From assembly GCA_031431235.1 (NCBI GenBank), contig JANPDA010000018.1, positions 1 to 36,912 of the forward strand: a stretch of DNA of 36,912 bases, written 5' to 3'. The notes beneath the pieces are model-generated. The model was not told the DNA's origin. It searched no databases and saw only the letters and a list, made by a program, of their open reading frames with translations. This DNA is from JANNSW01 sp031431235. Lineage in GTDB: Bacteria > Pseudomonadota > Alphaproteobacteria > Rhizobiales > Hyphomicrobiaceae. Position numbers and translations under genes: made by a program. Positions 7,660 to 16,058 of the stretch are shown here, one piece after another. Position 1 is the first letter of the stretch, and each line of letters opens with the position of its first letter.

Positions 7660-9276
7660 ATGCTGCATTTCAATCGCTGGAAGATTTCCGCCATCGTCGG
7701 CATTTGCCTGCTCGGGTTCATCTACGCACTGCCGAACCTGCTGCCGGCCAGCGTGCTGCGCTCGTTGCCCTCATGGTGGCCGCAGCGGACCTTGAGCCTC
7801 GGTCTCGACCTCCGAGGTGGCTCCTATCTGCTGCTCGAAGCCGACGTGGACGAGCTGAAGCAAGAATGGCTGACGACCATCGAAGCCGATGCGCGCAAGC
7901 TCCTGAGAGCTGCCAAGATCGGCTACACGGGTCTTGGCCGAGCGGGTGAGCTCGTGCGCGTGCGCCTCTCGAAGCCCGAGCAGCAGGAAATCGCGCTGAA
8001 GGAGCTGAGCGGCATGATCCGCCAGCTCCAGGGCAACGTGTTCGCGGGCGCAGGCGGTCCCGATCTGCGGATCACGACCGACGCCGACGGCTCGATCACC
8101 ATCACTCCGACCGAGCCCGCGATCAACGAGCGCATCTCGAACGGCATGAGCGCCTCGATCGAGACGGTGCGCCGTCGTGTCGATCAACTCGGCACCACCG
8201 AGCCCAACATCCAGCGCCAGGGCACGAGCCGCATCATCGTGCAGGTGCCGGGTTTCGACAATCCGGAGCAATTGAAGGCGGTCATCAGGACGACGGCGGC
8301 CTTGAGCTTCCACGAGGTCGATCTGTCGAAGAGCCCGAGCGACGCGGCTGCGACGGGTGCCCCGCCCGGCTCCAAGCTCTACCCCTCCGAGGAGGGCGGC
8401 GGGCAAATGCTGCTGATGGAGGCGCCAGTCGTGCGTGGCGAGGATCTGGTCGATGCCCAGCCGAATTTCGACGGGCAGACCAACGAGCCGGTGGTGTCGT
8501 TCCGGTTCAACACGTCGGGCGCGCGCAAGTTCGGCAAATACACGCAGGAGAACGTGGGCCGGCCCTTCGCCATCGTGCTCGACAAGAAGGTGATCTCGGC
8601 TCCGCGCATCCTTGGCGCCATCCTCGGCGGCTCGGGCCAGATCAGCGGCAGCTTTACGGTCGAGAGTGCCAACAACCTCTCGATTCTGTTGCGATCGGGT
8701 GCGCTGCCGATATCGCTGACCGTCGTCGAGGAGCGCACGGTCGGCCCGAGCCTCGGCCAGGATTCGATCGAATCCGGCAAGGTCGCGGGCTTGATCGGTG
8801 GCATCGCGACGGCGGTGCTGACGATGCTGGTCTACGGTCTGTTCGGCCTCTTCGCCGTCGTCGCCCTGATCGTCAACGGTCTCCTCATCATCGGCATCAT
8901 GTCGGGCATCCAGTCGACGCTGACGCTGCCGGGCATTGCCGGCATCGTGCTGACGATCGGCATGGCTGTCGATTCCAACGTGCTGATCTACGAGCGCATC
9001 CGCGAGGAGCTGAGGGCTGGCAAGAACGCGGTCTCGGCGATCGAATCCGGCTTCAGCCGCGCCTTCGTCACCATCGCCGACAGCCAGCTCACCACACTCG
9101 CCGCTGCTCTCGTCATGTTCTTGCTGGGCTCGGGTCCGATCCGCGGTTTCGCCGTGACGCTCTCGATCGGCGTCATCACCTCGATGTTCACCGCCGTTAC
9201 CATGACGCGGCTCTTGATCGCGCTGTGGCTGAAGCGCGCGCGCGGCCGGCAACAACGCATCGAAGTACCGATTTAG
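7660..9276 (+). CDS. secD: Protein translocase subunit SecD
   Basis: A 538-residue inner-membrane protein that, with SecF, uses the proton gradient to help complete protein export through SecYEG. It has an N-terminal membrane segment (about 8-26), the periplasmic P1 domain with LSLGLDLRGGSYLLLEADV and VRRRVDQLGTTEPNIQRQG, and a C-terminal block of five membrane segments. That block includes the RND-type motif GMAVDSNVLIYERIREEL and a terminal LLIALWLKRARG. The length fits alphaproteobacterial SecD. The start lacks a strong ribosome-binding site but sits directly before the conserved first membrane helix. secF follows after 9 bp, which suggests coupled translation. Confidence 0.97.
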   Translation: MLHFNRWKISAIVGICLLGFIYALPNLLPASVLRSLPSWWPQRTLSLGLDLRGGSYLLLEADVDELKQEWLTTIEADARKLLRAAKIGYTGLGRAGELVRVRLSKPEQQEIALKELSGMIRQLQGNVFAGAGGPDLRITTDADGSITITPTEPAINERISNGMSASIETVRRRVDQLGTTEPNIQRQGTSRIIVQVPGFDNPEQLKAVIRTTAALSFHEVDLSKSPSDAAATGAPPGSKLYPSEEGGGQMLLMEAPVVRGEDLVDAQPNFDGQTNEPVVSFRFNTSGARKFGKYTQENVGRPFAIVLDKKVISAPRILGAILGGSGQISGSFTVESANNLSILLRSGALPISLTVVEERTVGPSLGQDSIESGKVAGLIGGIATAVLTMLVYGLFGLFAVVALIVNGLLIIGIMSGIQSTLTLPGIAGIVLTIGMAVDSNVLIYERIREELRAGKNAVSAIESGFSRAFVTIADSQLTTLAAALVMFLLGSGPIRGFAVTLSIGVITSMFTAVTMTRLLIALWLKRARGRQQRIEVPI

Positions 9277-9285
9277 GGGTCTCGC

Positions 9286-10236
9286 ATGGTTTGGAAGGGC
9301 TTCGACTTTTTCCCGCACGGGACACGCATCGACTTCATGCGCTGGAAGGACATCTGCCTCGCGTTGTCGCTCGTGGGTATCGTGGGCTCGCTGCTGCTGT
9401 TCTTTTTCAACGGCCTCAACTACGGCATCGATTTCAAGGGCGGCACGCTGATCGAGGTCGGCACGCGCGGTCCCGCCAATCTCGGCGAGCTGCGCGACAA
9501 GCTCGGCGGTCTCGGCTTCGGCGACGTCCAGATCCAGGGTTTTGGCAAGCCCGAGGACGTGCTGATCCGGATCGAGACGCAGCCGGGCGGCGAGGTTGCG
9601 CAACAGGCGGTCGTCGACAAGGTGAAGGCGACGCTGGGCGACACGGTCGACTATCGCCGGACCGAGGTGGTCGGGCCTGCCGTTTCGGACGAGCTGCGCA
9701 GTAAGGCAGCATTCGCTGTGATCTTCTCGATCCTGGCGATCGTCGCCTATGTCTGGTTCCGCTTCGAGTGGCAGTTCGCGGCGGGCGTCGTGCTCGCGCT
9801 CTTCCACGACGTGATGCTGACGGTCGGCATCTTCTCGATCCTCCAGCTCGAGTTCGACCTCTCGGTCGTCGCAGCGCTGCTGACGATCGTCGGCTACTCG
9901 GTCAACGATTCCGTCGTCGTGTCGGACCGAATCCGCGAGAACCTGCGCAAGTACAAGAAAATGCCGATCGTCGAGTTGCTCAACACCTCGATCAACGAGA
10001 CGCTGTCGCGCACGATCCTGACCGGTGGCACGACCATCGCGGTGCTGCTCGCGCTCTATTTCTTCGGCGGCGAGGTCATCAAGCCGTTCACCTTCGCCAT
10101 GCTCTGGGGCGTCGTCGTCGGCACCTATTCCTCGATCTTCGTCGCTGCACCCCTGCTCGACTACCTGGGCGTCAAGCGCGACTGGTCGAGCCAGGGCGGA
10201 GGCAAGGCGAAGGGGCCCGCCGGCAGCAAGGCGTGA
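9286..10236 (+). CDS. secF: Protein translocase subunit SecF
   Basis: A 316-residue partner of SecD. The first membrane segment (about 25-43) is followed by LNYGIDFKGGTLIEVG, the periplasmic domain, and five further membrane segments. These contain the conserved TIVGYSVNDSVVVSDRIREN and TILTGGTTIAVLLALYFFGG motifs of the RND fold. The N-terminal FDFFPHGTRIDFMRWK is typical of alphaproteobacterial SecF. It lies 9 bp after secD and 10 bp before the Mth938-fold gene. Confidence 0.97.
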   Translation: MVWKGFDFFPHGTRIDFMRWKDICLALSLVGIVGSLLLFFFNGLNYGIDFKGGTLIEVGTRGPANLGELRDKLGGLGFGDVQIQGFGKPEDVLIRIETQPGGEVAQQAVVDKVKATLGDTVDYRRTEVVGPAVSDELRSKAAFAVIFSILAIVAYVWFRFEWQFAAGVVLALFHDVMLTVGIFSILQLEFDLSVVAALLTIVGYSVNDSVVVSDRIRENLRKYKKMPIVELLNTSINETLSRTILTGGTTIAVLLALYFFGGEVIKPFTFAMLWGVVVGTYSSIFVAAPLLDYLGVKRDWSSQGGGKAKGPAGSKA

Positions 10237-10246
10237 GGTCGGCGGC

Positions 10247-10624
10247 ATGGCAGCGAGGCAGGGGCATTACCCGGGACGGGCGCCGATCGATGCCTATGGC
10301 AATGGCGGCTTCCGCTTCGCCGAGATGAGCCATCGTGGCTCGTTGCTGCTGTTGCCCGACGGCGTCCATGCTTGGCGGCCGACTGCGGCATCCGAGATGG
10401 TCGCGGCCGACTTCGAGCCAGTGTTGGCGCAACGCAAAGCGATCGAGCTGGTGCTGCTCGGCACTGGCGTGGGCCAGCAGTTTCCCCCGCTCGCACTGCG
10501 GCGCATGCTCGAAGCCGCCGGCATCGGCCTGGAAGCCATGAGCACGGGCGCTGCCTGCCGGACCTACAACGTGCTGCTGGGGGAGCAGCGGGCCGTCGCG
10601 GCGGCCTTGATTGCAGTCGATTGA
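10247..10624 (+). CDS. Mth938-fold protein, NDUFAF3-like
   Basis: A 125-residue cytosolic protein of the Mth938/DUF498 family. Family features are IDAYGNGGFRFAEMSHRGSLLLLPDG near the start, IELVLLGTGVGQQFPPL in the middle, and GIGLEAMSTGAACRTYNVLLGEQRAVAAAL at the end. The family includes human NDUFAF3, a respiratory complex I assembly factor, and a place beside secDF is a known conserved arrangement in alphaproteobacteria. By inference this protein helps assemble or insert complex I subunits. The ATG at 10247 is chosen because the family's conserved part begins 10-15 residues later. It lies 10 bp after secF, so it is in the same operon. Confidence 0.85.
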   Translation: MAARQGHYPGRAPIDAYGNGGFRFAEMSHRGSLLLLPDGVHAWRPTAASEMVAADFEPVLAQRKAIELVLLGTGVGQQFPPLALRRMLEAAGIGLEAMSTGAACRTYNVLLGEQRAVAAALIAVD

Positions 10625-10666
10625 CAGGCCCGGCCTCGCGGCCACGGGCAAACCCGGGAGAAACGC

Positions 10667-11260
10667 ATGCACGGACTCTGGCAAACTCCCTGGCGGGCCG
10701 TGCTTGCCGGCCTCGTGCTGACAGCCGCCGTCATCCTCGTCTGGCTCGTTGCCTGGGGCAGCCAATGGCAGGACGTCTACCTGCCGGGTCTTGCCATGGT
10801 GATCGTGCGCTTCGTGCATGTGCTGGCCGCCATGGTCTGGATCGGCCTCGTCTGGTATGTGAATTTCGTGCAATTGCTCGCGATCGAGGAGCTCGATGCC
10901 GCCGGCAAGGCCGCCATCCATCGCTCGGTCGCGCCACGGGCCGCACTCTGGTTCCGCCACATGTCGACGCTGACGCTGGCGTCGGGCATCGTGCTCGCTC
11001 TCTTCACCAGCTATCTGACTTTCGGCGGATTCACGACGCCGCGCGCGGCCCTGCTGGCACTTGCGATGCTGGGTGGCCTCGTGATGTGGGTGCTCGTCCA
11101 TCTCGTGATCTGGCCGGCGATGCAGCTGGTGCTGGCCGGTGGCGGCGATACCATAGCGCTCGCCAAGGCGCGCACCACCGTGAAAACCTACGCGCGGGTC
11201 AATCTGATGCTGGCGCTGCCGGTCACCTTTGCCATGGTGGGCGCCGCCCACCTCGTCTGA
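10667..11260 (+). CDS. PuuD-type (urate oxidase N-terminal domain) membrane protein
   Basis: A 197-residue integral membrane protein with about five hydrophobic segments (near residues 9-30, 42-67, 99-118, 127-150 and 177-196). It resembles the membrane domain of urate hydroxylase PuuD: RFVHVLAAMVWIGLVWYVNF (His51), LWFRHMSTLTLASG (His98) and WVLVHLVIWP (His145). Histidines in such segments could bind heme, but that is inference. The C-terminal cytochrome c domain of full PuuD is absent, so a urate-oxidising function is doubtful; such short versions are often mis-named NusG. Its stop overlaps the next start (TGATG), which ties it to the NDUFAF6-like gene. Confidence 0.7.
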   Translation: MHGLWQTPWRAVLAGLVLTAAVILVWLVAWGSQWQDVYLPGLAMVIVRFVHVLAAMVWIGLVWYVNFVQLLAIEELDAAGKAAIHRSVAPRAALWFRHMSTLTLASGIVLALFTSYLTFGGFTTPRAALLALAMLGGLVMWVLVHLVIWPAMQLVLAGGGDTIALAKARTTVKTYARVNLMLALPVTFAMVGAAHLV

Positions 11261-12114
11261 TGGCCGATCCCAGCACAACCGAGATCGTGCGTCTGTCGGC
11301 GCGCCATCACGACCCGGACCGCTATCTGAGTGCGCTGCTGGCTCCCGCCGCGGCGCGTCCCCATCTGCTGGCGATGGCGGCATTCGGCGGTGAGGTGGCG
11401 CACGTGCCGCTCGCCGTCAGCGAGCCGATGCTCGGCCGCATCCGCCTGCAATGGTGGCGCGAGGCGGTTGCGCGGGCGTGCGGGGAGACGGGTGAGGCGG
11501 CCGGTCATCCGGTCGCCGACGCGCTCGGGCAGGCCGTTCGCTCGGCCCGGCTCGATGCGACCCGGCTCGACGCCGCGATCGATGCCGCCGAGATGCTGCT
11601 GGAGCGCCCGGCGTTGCGCGACGAGCCGGATCTGTTCGCCTGGCTCGATGGCGCGAGCGGCATGCTGTTCGAATCATCCGCACGCGTCCTCGGCATTGCC
11701 AACTCGCCCGCGCTCGCCGCCGCCGCTCGGGCGGCCGGCCGCGCCCATGGGCTCGCGACGCTGCTGGCGGGCATCGGTGGTCAGATCGAGCGAGGCAATC
11801 TGTTGCTGCCCGCGACGTTGCTCGCGCGCCACGGCCTCGACCGCGATGGCGAGACGGATGTGGAGGATCGCCGGGCCGCGGCTCTCGTCGAGCTGGCGGA
11901 TCTCGCGCGCGACGCCCATCGCGAAGCCTGTGCGGCGGTCGGCGCGCTGCCGGCCATGGCGCGCCCCGCCTTCTTGCCGCTCGCAACCGTCCAGGCCCAG
12001 CTCGGCGCGATCGAGCGGGCTGCCCGTGGCTCCTGGCTCGGCATCCGACCGATTTCCCGCCTTGCGCGCATCTGGCGCATCGGCCTCGTGGCTGCAATGG
12101 GCAAGTTCGGGTAG
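11260..12114 (+). CDS. Squalene/phytoene synthase-family protein, NDUFAF6-like
   Basis: A 284-residue protein with the all-alpha squalene/phytoene synthase fold. The early segment AAFGGEVAHVPLAVSEPMLGRIRLQWW matches, as I recall it, the pattern of mitochondrial NDUFAF6 (AFNVELAQ..VSE..G..R.QFW). The aspartate-rich DxxxD pair needed for prenyl diphosphate chemistry is missing from that position. GLATLLAGIGGQIERGNLLLP and MARPAFLPLATVQAQL are further shared stretches. NDUFAF6 is a complex I assembly factor, so a role in respiratory chain assembly is more likely than carotenoid or hopanoid synthesis. The start at 11260 overlaps the previous stop. A longer in-frame extension upstream only shadows the preceding genes. 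Confidence 0.8.
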   Translation: MADPSTTEIVRLSARHHDPDRYLSALLAPAAARPHLLAMAAFGGEVAHVPLAVSEPMLGRIRLQWWREAVARACGETGEAAGHPVADALGQAVRSARLDATRLDAAIDAAEMLLERPALRDEPDLFAWLDGASGMLFESSARVLGIANSPALAAAARAAGRAHGLATLLAGIGGQIERGNLLLPATLLARHGLDRDGETDVEDRRAAALVELADLARDAHREACAAVGALPAMARPAFLPLATVQAQLGAIERAARGSWLGIRPISRLARIWRIGLVAAMGKFG

Positions 12115-12188
12115 GGTTCGAGCTGCGGATCGACCGCGAAGTCTCCACAATTGCCGCTTAGCTGTGCCACGCCCAGCGGGAAGAGCAG

Positions 12189-14072
12189 ATGCGCATCGTT
12201 GCACCGATCATGGTGGCCGTCGCCGCCCTCGCACTTGCGATTCCAACGCCTGCGCCCGCCGCCGAGATCGTGTGGCGGGTCGAGAATTCATTCCGCCTGT
12301 TCGCCGACCCTGGCGACACCGACACGCATCGCCTCGCCTACGAAAGCCTGTCGCCCGGCGAGCGGCTCGAGCCTGTGCACTCCGCCGAGCGGCGCCTCGC
12401 CAGCCTCAATCCGCAGGGCTGGGCGCGCGACGTCTACCGCAATACCTGCTGGCGGACGGAAGCGAGTGAGAACGGCACCTGCGGGCCGGTCGCCGACTAC
12501 GTCAATCCCAAGCGCCACCGGGTGATCCTGGAAGCTCGCGGCATCGATCGCCCCTGGACCGCGTGCACCTGGCGGATCGTGCCGGCCGGGGCGGCTCGCG
12601 AAGTGGGAACGACCGAGCAGAGCGGCCGCTGCGACGAGAAAGCGGTCGTCGAGATCCCCTTTCCCGGGGGTGCCGATGTGAGTCTTGCGGTCGACGGCGA
12701 GTCGATCGCGTTCGCGACCGTCAAGGTGCGCGATCTGTTCATCGTCGGCTTGGGGGATTCGTTCGGCTCGGGCGAAGGCAATCCCGACCAGCCCGTCGAG
12801 TTGTCGCGCGAGCGTGATGCCAGCTACGGCACCTCGCCCGCGGGTATCGCGCTCACCGGCTATCCGACCCGGATCGGCGCGTGGGATACGGTCGGGGATC
12901 GTGGTTTTCTCGACAACGGACCGCGCTGGTGGAGTCAGGCCTGCCATCGCTCGCTCTATTCCCATCAGGTCAGGGCGGCGCTGCAACTCTCGCTCGAGGA
13001 CCCGCACCGCGCGGTCACCTTCGTCAGCTTCGCCTGTGCCGGCGCCGAAGCGACGTTCGGCCTGCTCATCCATTATCGCGGCACCGAATGGGCGCCCGAC
13101 CAGCCCGACAAGCCGCAGGTGAGCTCGGCGGCACAGGCCCAGTGCGGCGGCGAGCCGGTCGTCGAGGAGAACTACCCGACCGCCTTCTCGGTGAATGGCC
13201 AGATCCCCGAGCTCGACAATATCTTCATCGCCAGGTGCCCACGCGAGAAGGCCCGGCGCATCGATCTGCTGATGCTGTCGGTGGGGGGCAACGACATCGG
13301 CTTCGCCAGTCTCGTCGCCAATGCGGTGCTCGACGACACCAGCGTGTTGCGCAAGATCGGCGGCTGGATGGGCAAGATCTACGACCGAGAGCGTGGCGAG
13401 GAGCAGCTGCCCGAGCTCGCATTACGCTACAAGGCGATCAACCGGGCGCTGCACGGCAATCTGAGCATCCCGTGGAGCGAATCCGATCGCGTGCTGCTGA
13501 CCGCCTATCCGGTGATGTCGCTGCTCGAGGACGGCAGCAGCGTTTGTCCCGATGGCAGCGCCGGCATGGGCGTCTATCCGGAGTTCCGCCTCAGCGAGCA
13601 GAAGGCACGCGAGGGCGAGGCGGCGGCCGAGGCGCTCGACCGGACCATGCGGACGGCGGCCGGCTCCTTCGGCTGGAGCTATGTGGACGGCCACCGCCAG
13701 GCTTTTGCCGGCCATGGCCTGTGCTCAGGCATCCCGGGTGTGGCCGGCGAAGCGAGCGACGACACGCACTTTCCCCGCCGCGTCAAGGGTGTCTGGGCAC
13801 CCTACAATCCGGCCGACTACCAACCCTATGCACCGCGCCGGCGCTGGTTCCGCACACCCGACGATGCGTTCCTCACCGGCAACTTCCATGTGGGCGGTGC
13901 GCTCCTGAAGAGCGCTCTGGGCTTCGAGTCGACGAGCTGGTTCCAACTCGTGCTGGCGTCCACCTATTCGGGCGCCTTCCACCCCAACGCGGAAGGACAG
14001 GCCGTCATCGCCGACGCTGTCGCGCGGCGCGCCCGCGCGATCATCGCAAACTACGAGCGGCGAAATCCGTAG
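12189..14072 (+). CDS. Secreted SGNH/GDSL-type hydrolase
   Basis: A 627-residue exported protein. A signal peptide (residues 1-24, ending APAA) precedes an N-terminal domain of about 150 residues with several cysteines that I do not recognise. The SGNH hydrolase domain begins at about residue 180: block I VGLGDSFGSGEG with nucleophile Ser191, block III SVGGNDIGF with Asn368, and block V FHPNAEGQ with His598. The usual Asp three residues before the catalytic His is not there, as in Ser-His dyad esterases of the Streptomyces scabies type. Likely an esterase or lipase acting outside the inner membrane; the substrate is unknown. GGAAGAGCAG precedes the ATG. It lies 74 bp after the NDUFAF6-like gene and may be a separate unit. 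Confidence 0.85.
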   Translation: MRIVAPIMVAVAALALAIPTPAPAAEIVWRVENSFRLFADPGDTDTHRLAYESLSPGERLEPVHSAERRLASLNPQGWARDVYRNTCWRTEASENGTCGPVADYVNPKRHRVILEARGIDRPWTACTWRIVPAGAAREVGTTEQSGRCDEKAVVEIPFPGGADVSLAVDGESIAFATVKVRDLFIVGLGDSFGSGEGNPDQPVELSRERDASYGTSPAGIALTGYPTRIGAWDTVGDRGFLDNGPRWWSQACHRSLYSHQVRAALQLSLEDPHRAVTFVSFACAGAEATFGLLIHYRGTEWAPDQPDKPQVSSAAQAQCGGEPVVEENYPTAFSVNGQIPELDNIFIARCPREKARRIDLLMLSVGGNDIGFASLVANAVLDDTSVLRKIGGWMGKIYDRERGEEQLPELALRYKAINRALHGNLSIPWSESDRVLLTAYPVMSLLEDGSSVCPDGSAGMGVYPEFRLSEQKAREGEAAAEALDRTMRTAAGSFGWSYVDGHRQAFAGHGLCSGIPGVAGEASDDTHFPRRVKGVWAPYNPADYQPYAPRRRWFRTPDDAFLTGNFHVGGALLKSALGFESTSWFQLVLASTYSGAFHPNAEGQAVIADAVARRARAIIANYERRNP

Positions 14073-14180
14073 CCACGGGGCGAAGGCGCGACTGGGCGGC
14101 CGGTGAGCTGCTCCAGTAAACCCCACCTTAACGCTCGCCGGTCATACACTGCCGCTCGTCCTCCCGGACCAGGTCAGACG

Positions 14181-16058
14181 ATGCGCATTGTCACGAAAAT
14201 CAATGCTGCCCTCGGCGTGGTGCTGGCCGTGTCCGTGGGGCTCAACCTATTGATCCTGAACATGACGATCCGGCCCGAGTTCGAGGGCATCGAGCGCAGG
14301 GCCGCCGAGGCCGACTACAAGCGCGTGGTCGAGACGCTCGACGACCAGTTCCAGAAGGTGCTTGCCCCAGCCCGAGACTATGGAGCCTGGGATGACACGT
14401 TTCGATTCATCGGTGGCGAGTTGCCCGAATATGAAAGCGTGAATCTCAATGCGGAGGCATTCAGCGCACTCGGCGTCAACCTGATGATGTTCGCGGACCG
14501 GGGTGGCAACATCAAATGGGTCAGAAACTACGATCTGGAGTCGAAGGCCGAGTTGGCATTGCCGGAGTTTGCGCGCCAGGCACTGGCGAGCGATAGTCCG
14601 CTGCTGCTCCCGCTCGTGACCAACAATGCGAGCTCGGCATTCGTCCCGACCGGCAACGGCCTGATGATGATCGCCGTTGCGCCCGTGCTGAAGAGTGACC
14701 GGACAGGGCCGGCGGCTGGCGTCATCGTAGTCGGCAAGCTGCTCGATCGGGCGCAGATTGCCCTGCAGACCAAGGTGCAGTTCTCGGTCGATGAGCCGCA
14801 AGCCTTTGCCAACGACGAGCTCCGGTCCGCTCTGTTTGCCTCGCTCGGCTCGCAGCCGCACGCCCGCGCGATGATTGCCGACGGCCGATCGATCCTCAGG
14901 GCAACGCTCCTGCCCGATCTTGCAGGCAATCCGCTCGCTCTCCTCACCGTGCGCAGCCCGCGCGACATCACGGCTGCCGGGGGCATGGTGCTCGACTGGG
15001 CTTTGCTCGCCATGGCCGGCGTCGGCGCGCTCGTTCTCGTCTTCCTCAGCCTCCTGCTCAACCGGATTGCGATCAGGCGCCTCAAGCATCTGCGCGATCA
15101 TCTGGCCGATGTCACCGCGACCGGGGCGTTGATCGAGTTGCAGGGCGACGGCGGCAGCGACGAGCTCAGCACGCTGCAATCCGGTTTCAACGGCATGGTC
15201 CGCCAGGTCAACGAGCTGAAGGACCGGCTGAGCGAGCAGTCTTATCGCAGCGGCATGGCGGAAGTCGCTGTCAGCGCCCTGCACAATCTGCGCAATTGCC
15301 TGGTTCCGGTCACGACCATCTCGGGCCTGCTGCAGGAATCCGATGAAGCTCCATGGGTCGCCCGTGTTGCCAAGGCCGCCAGCGAGTACTCCAGCACCGA
15401 TTCGACGCCCGAGCGTCGCGAAAAGCTCAAAGAGTATCTGGCGGCGAGCGCGGTGCGGATGAGCAACGAGCGCCAGGAGCGCAGCGAGCAGTTGCGGCGG
15501 ATGGCGCAAGCGACCGAGGAGATGCAGGAGCTCCTCGCCGAGCAGAATGATCTGACCCTCGCCACGCGGCCGAGCGAGGCGCTCGACATCCTGGAACTGG
15601 TTACGGCGGCCTCGACGAGCGCGCTGCGCGACCGGGGCATGAGCATCGCGTTCGATTTGCCGCCGAGCGGTCCGGTCGTCACCGGCGACAGAATCATGTT
15701 GCGGCAGGTCTTGAGCAATCTCTTCGCCAATGCCGGTGAAGCGATCCAGGCTGCCGACCGCGGCGAGGGATTGATCGCAGTGCATTTCGCGACAGGATAC
15801 GACCGGCACCAACTCATGCTCGACATCAGCATCGAGGACAACGGCGACGGCATTGCCCCGGATCGGCTCGAGACGATGTTCCGGCGCGGCAACAGCACGC
15901 GCCGGCACAAGAAGGGCGGCCTCGGCCTGCATTGGTGTGCCAACACCATCGCGAGCATGGGCGGCCGCATTTTCGCCGAAAGCCCGGGCCCCGGCCAAGG
16001 GGCGACATTCCATATCGTGCTTCCGATGGAAGCCGAGAGGCAACGGAAGGCAGCATGA
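14181..16058 (+). CDS. CHASE4-domain sensor histidine kinase
   Basis: A 625-residue membrane kinase. TM1 is at about residues 10-29. A periplasmic CHASE4-type sensor (LDDQFQKVLAPARDYGAWDDTFRF) covers roughly 45-260, TM2 lies at about 275-297, and a HAMP-like linker follows. The H-box is atypical: SALHNLRNCLVPV with predicted acceptor His368, in place of the usual H-E-x-x-x-P. A long coiled stretch (about 410-460) separates it from the ATPase domain, which has LSNLFANAGEAI (N-box), EDNGDGIAP (G1) and KKGGLGLHWC (G2). The ATG at 14181 sits just before TM1; an upstream frame start at 14103 adds only a polar leader. Its stop overlaps the response regulator start (ATGA), so the two form a pair. 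Confidence 0.9.
   Translation: MRIVTKINAALGVVLAVSVGLNLLILNMTIRPEFEGIERRAAEADYKRVVETLDDQFQKVLAPARDYGAWDDTFRFIGGELPEYESVNLNAEAFSALGVNLMMFADRGGNIKWVRNYDLESKAELALPEFARQALASDSPLLLPLVTNNASSAFVPTGNGLMMIAVAPVLKSDRTGPAAGVIVVGKLLDRAQIALQTKVQFSVDEPQAFANDELRSALFASLGSQPHARAMIADGRSILRATLLPDLAGNPLALLTVRSPRDITAAGGMVLDWALLAMAGVGALVLVFLSLLLNRIAIRRLKHLRDHLADVTATGALIELQGDGGSDELSTLQSGFNGMVRQVNELKDRLSEQSYRSGMAEVAVSALHNLRNCLVPVTTISGLLQESDEAPWVARVAKAASEYSSTDSTPERREKLKEYLAASAVRMSNERQERSEQLRRMAQATEEMQELLAEQNDLTLATRPSEALDILELVTAASTSALRDRGMSIAFDLPPSGPVVTGDRIMLRQVLSNLFANAGEAIQAADRGEGLIAVHFATGYDRHQLMLDISIEDNGDGIAPDRLETMFRRGNSTRRHKKGGLGLHWCANTIASMGGRIFAESPGPGQGATFHIVLPMEAERQRKAA

Noticed and set aside
7771..10248. 825-codon open frame on the minus strand across secD and secF
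   Set aside because: It is antisense to two certain Sec genes, its translation is rich in Arg, Asp, His and Gln without any domain, and such mirror frames arise from codon bias in high-GC DNA.
10667..11260. Call as NusG antitermination protein or functional urate hydroxylase
   Set aside because: It is a multi-span membrane protein, unlike NusG, and lacks the cytochrome c domain of PuuD.
11260..12114. Call as phytoene or squalene synthase in carotenoid or hopanoid synthesis
   Set aside because: The aspartate-rich motifs are missing, no terpenoid genes are nearby, and the sequence pattern and context fit the NDUFAF6-like group better.
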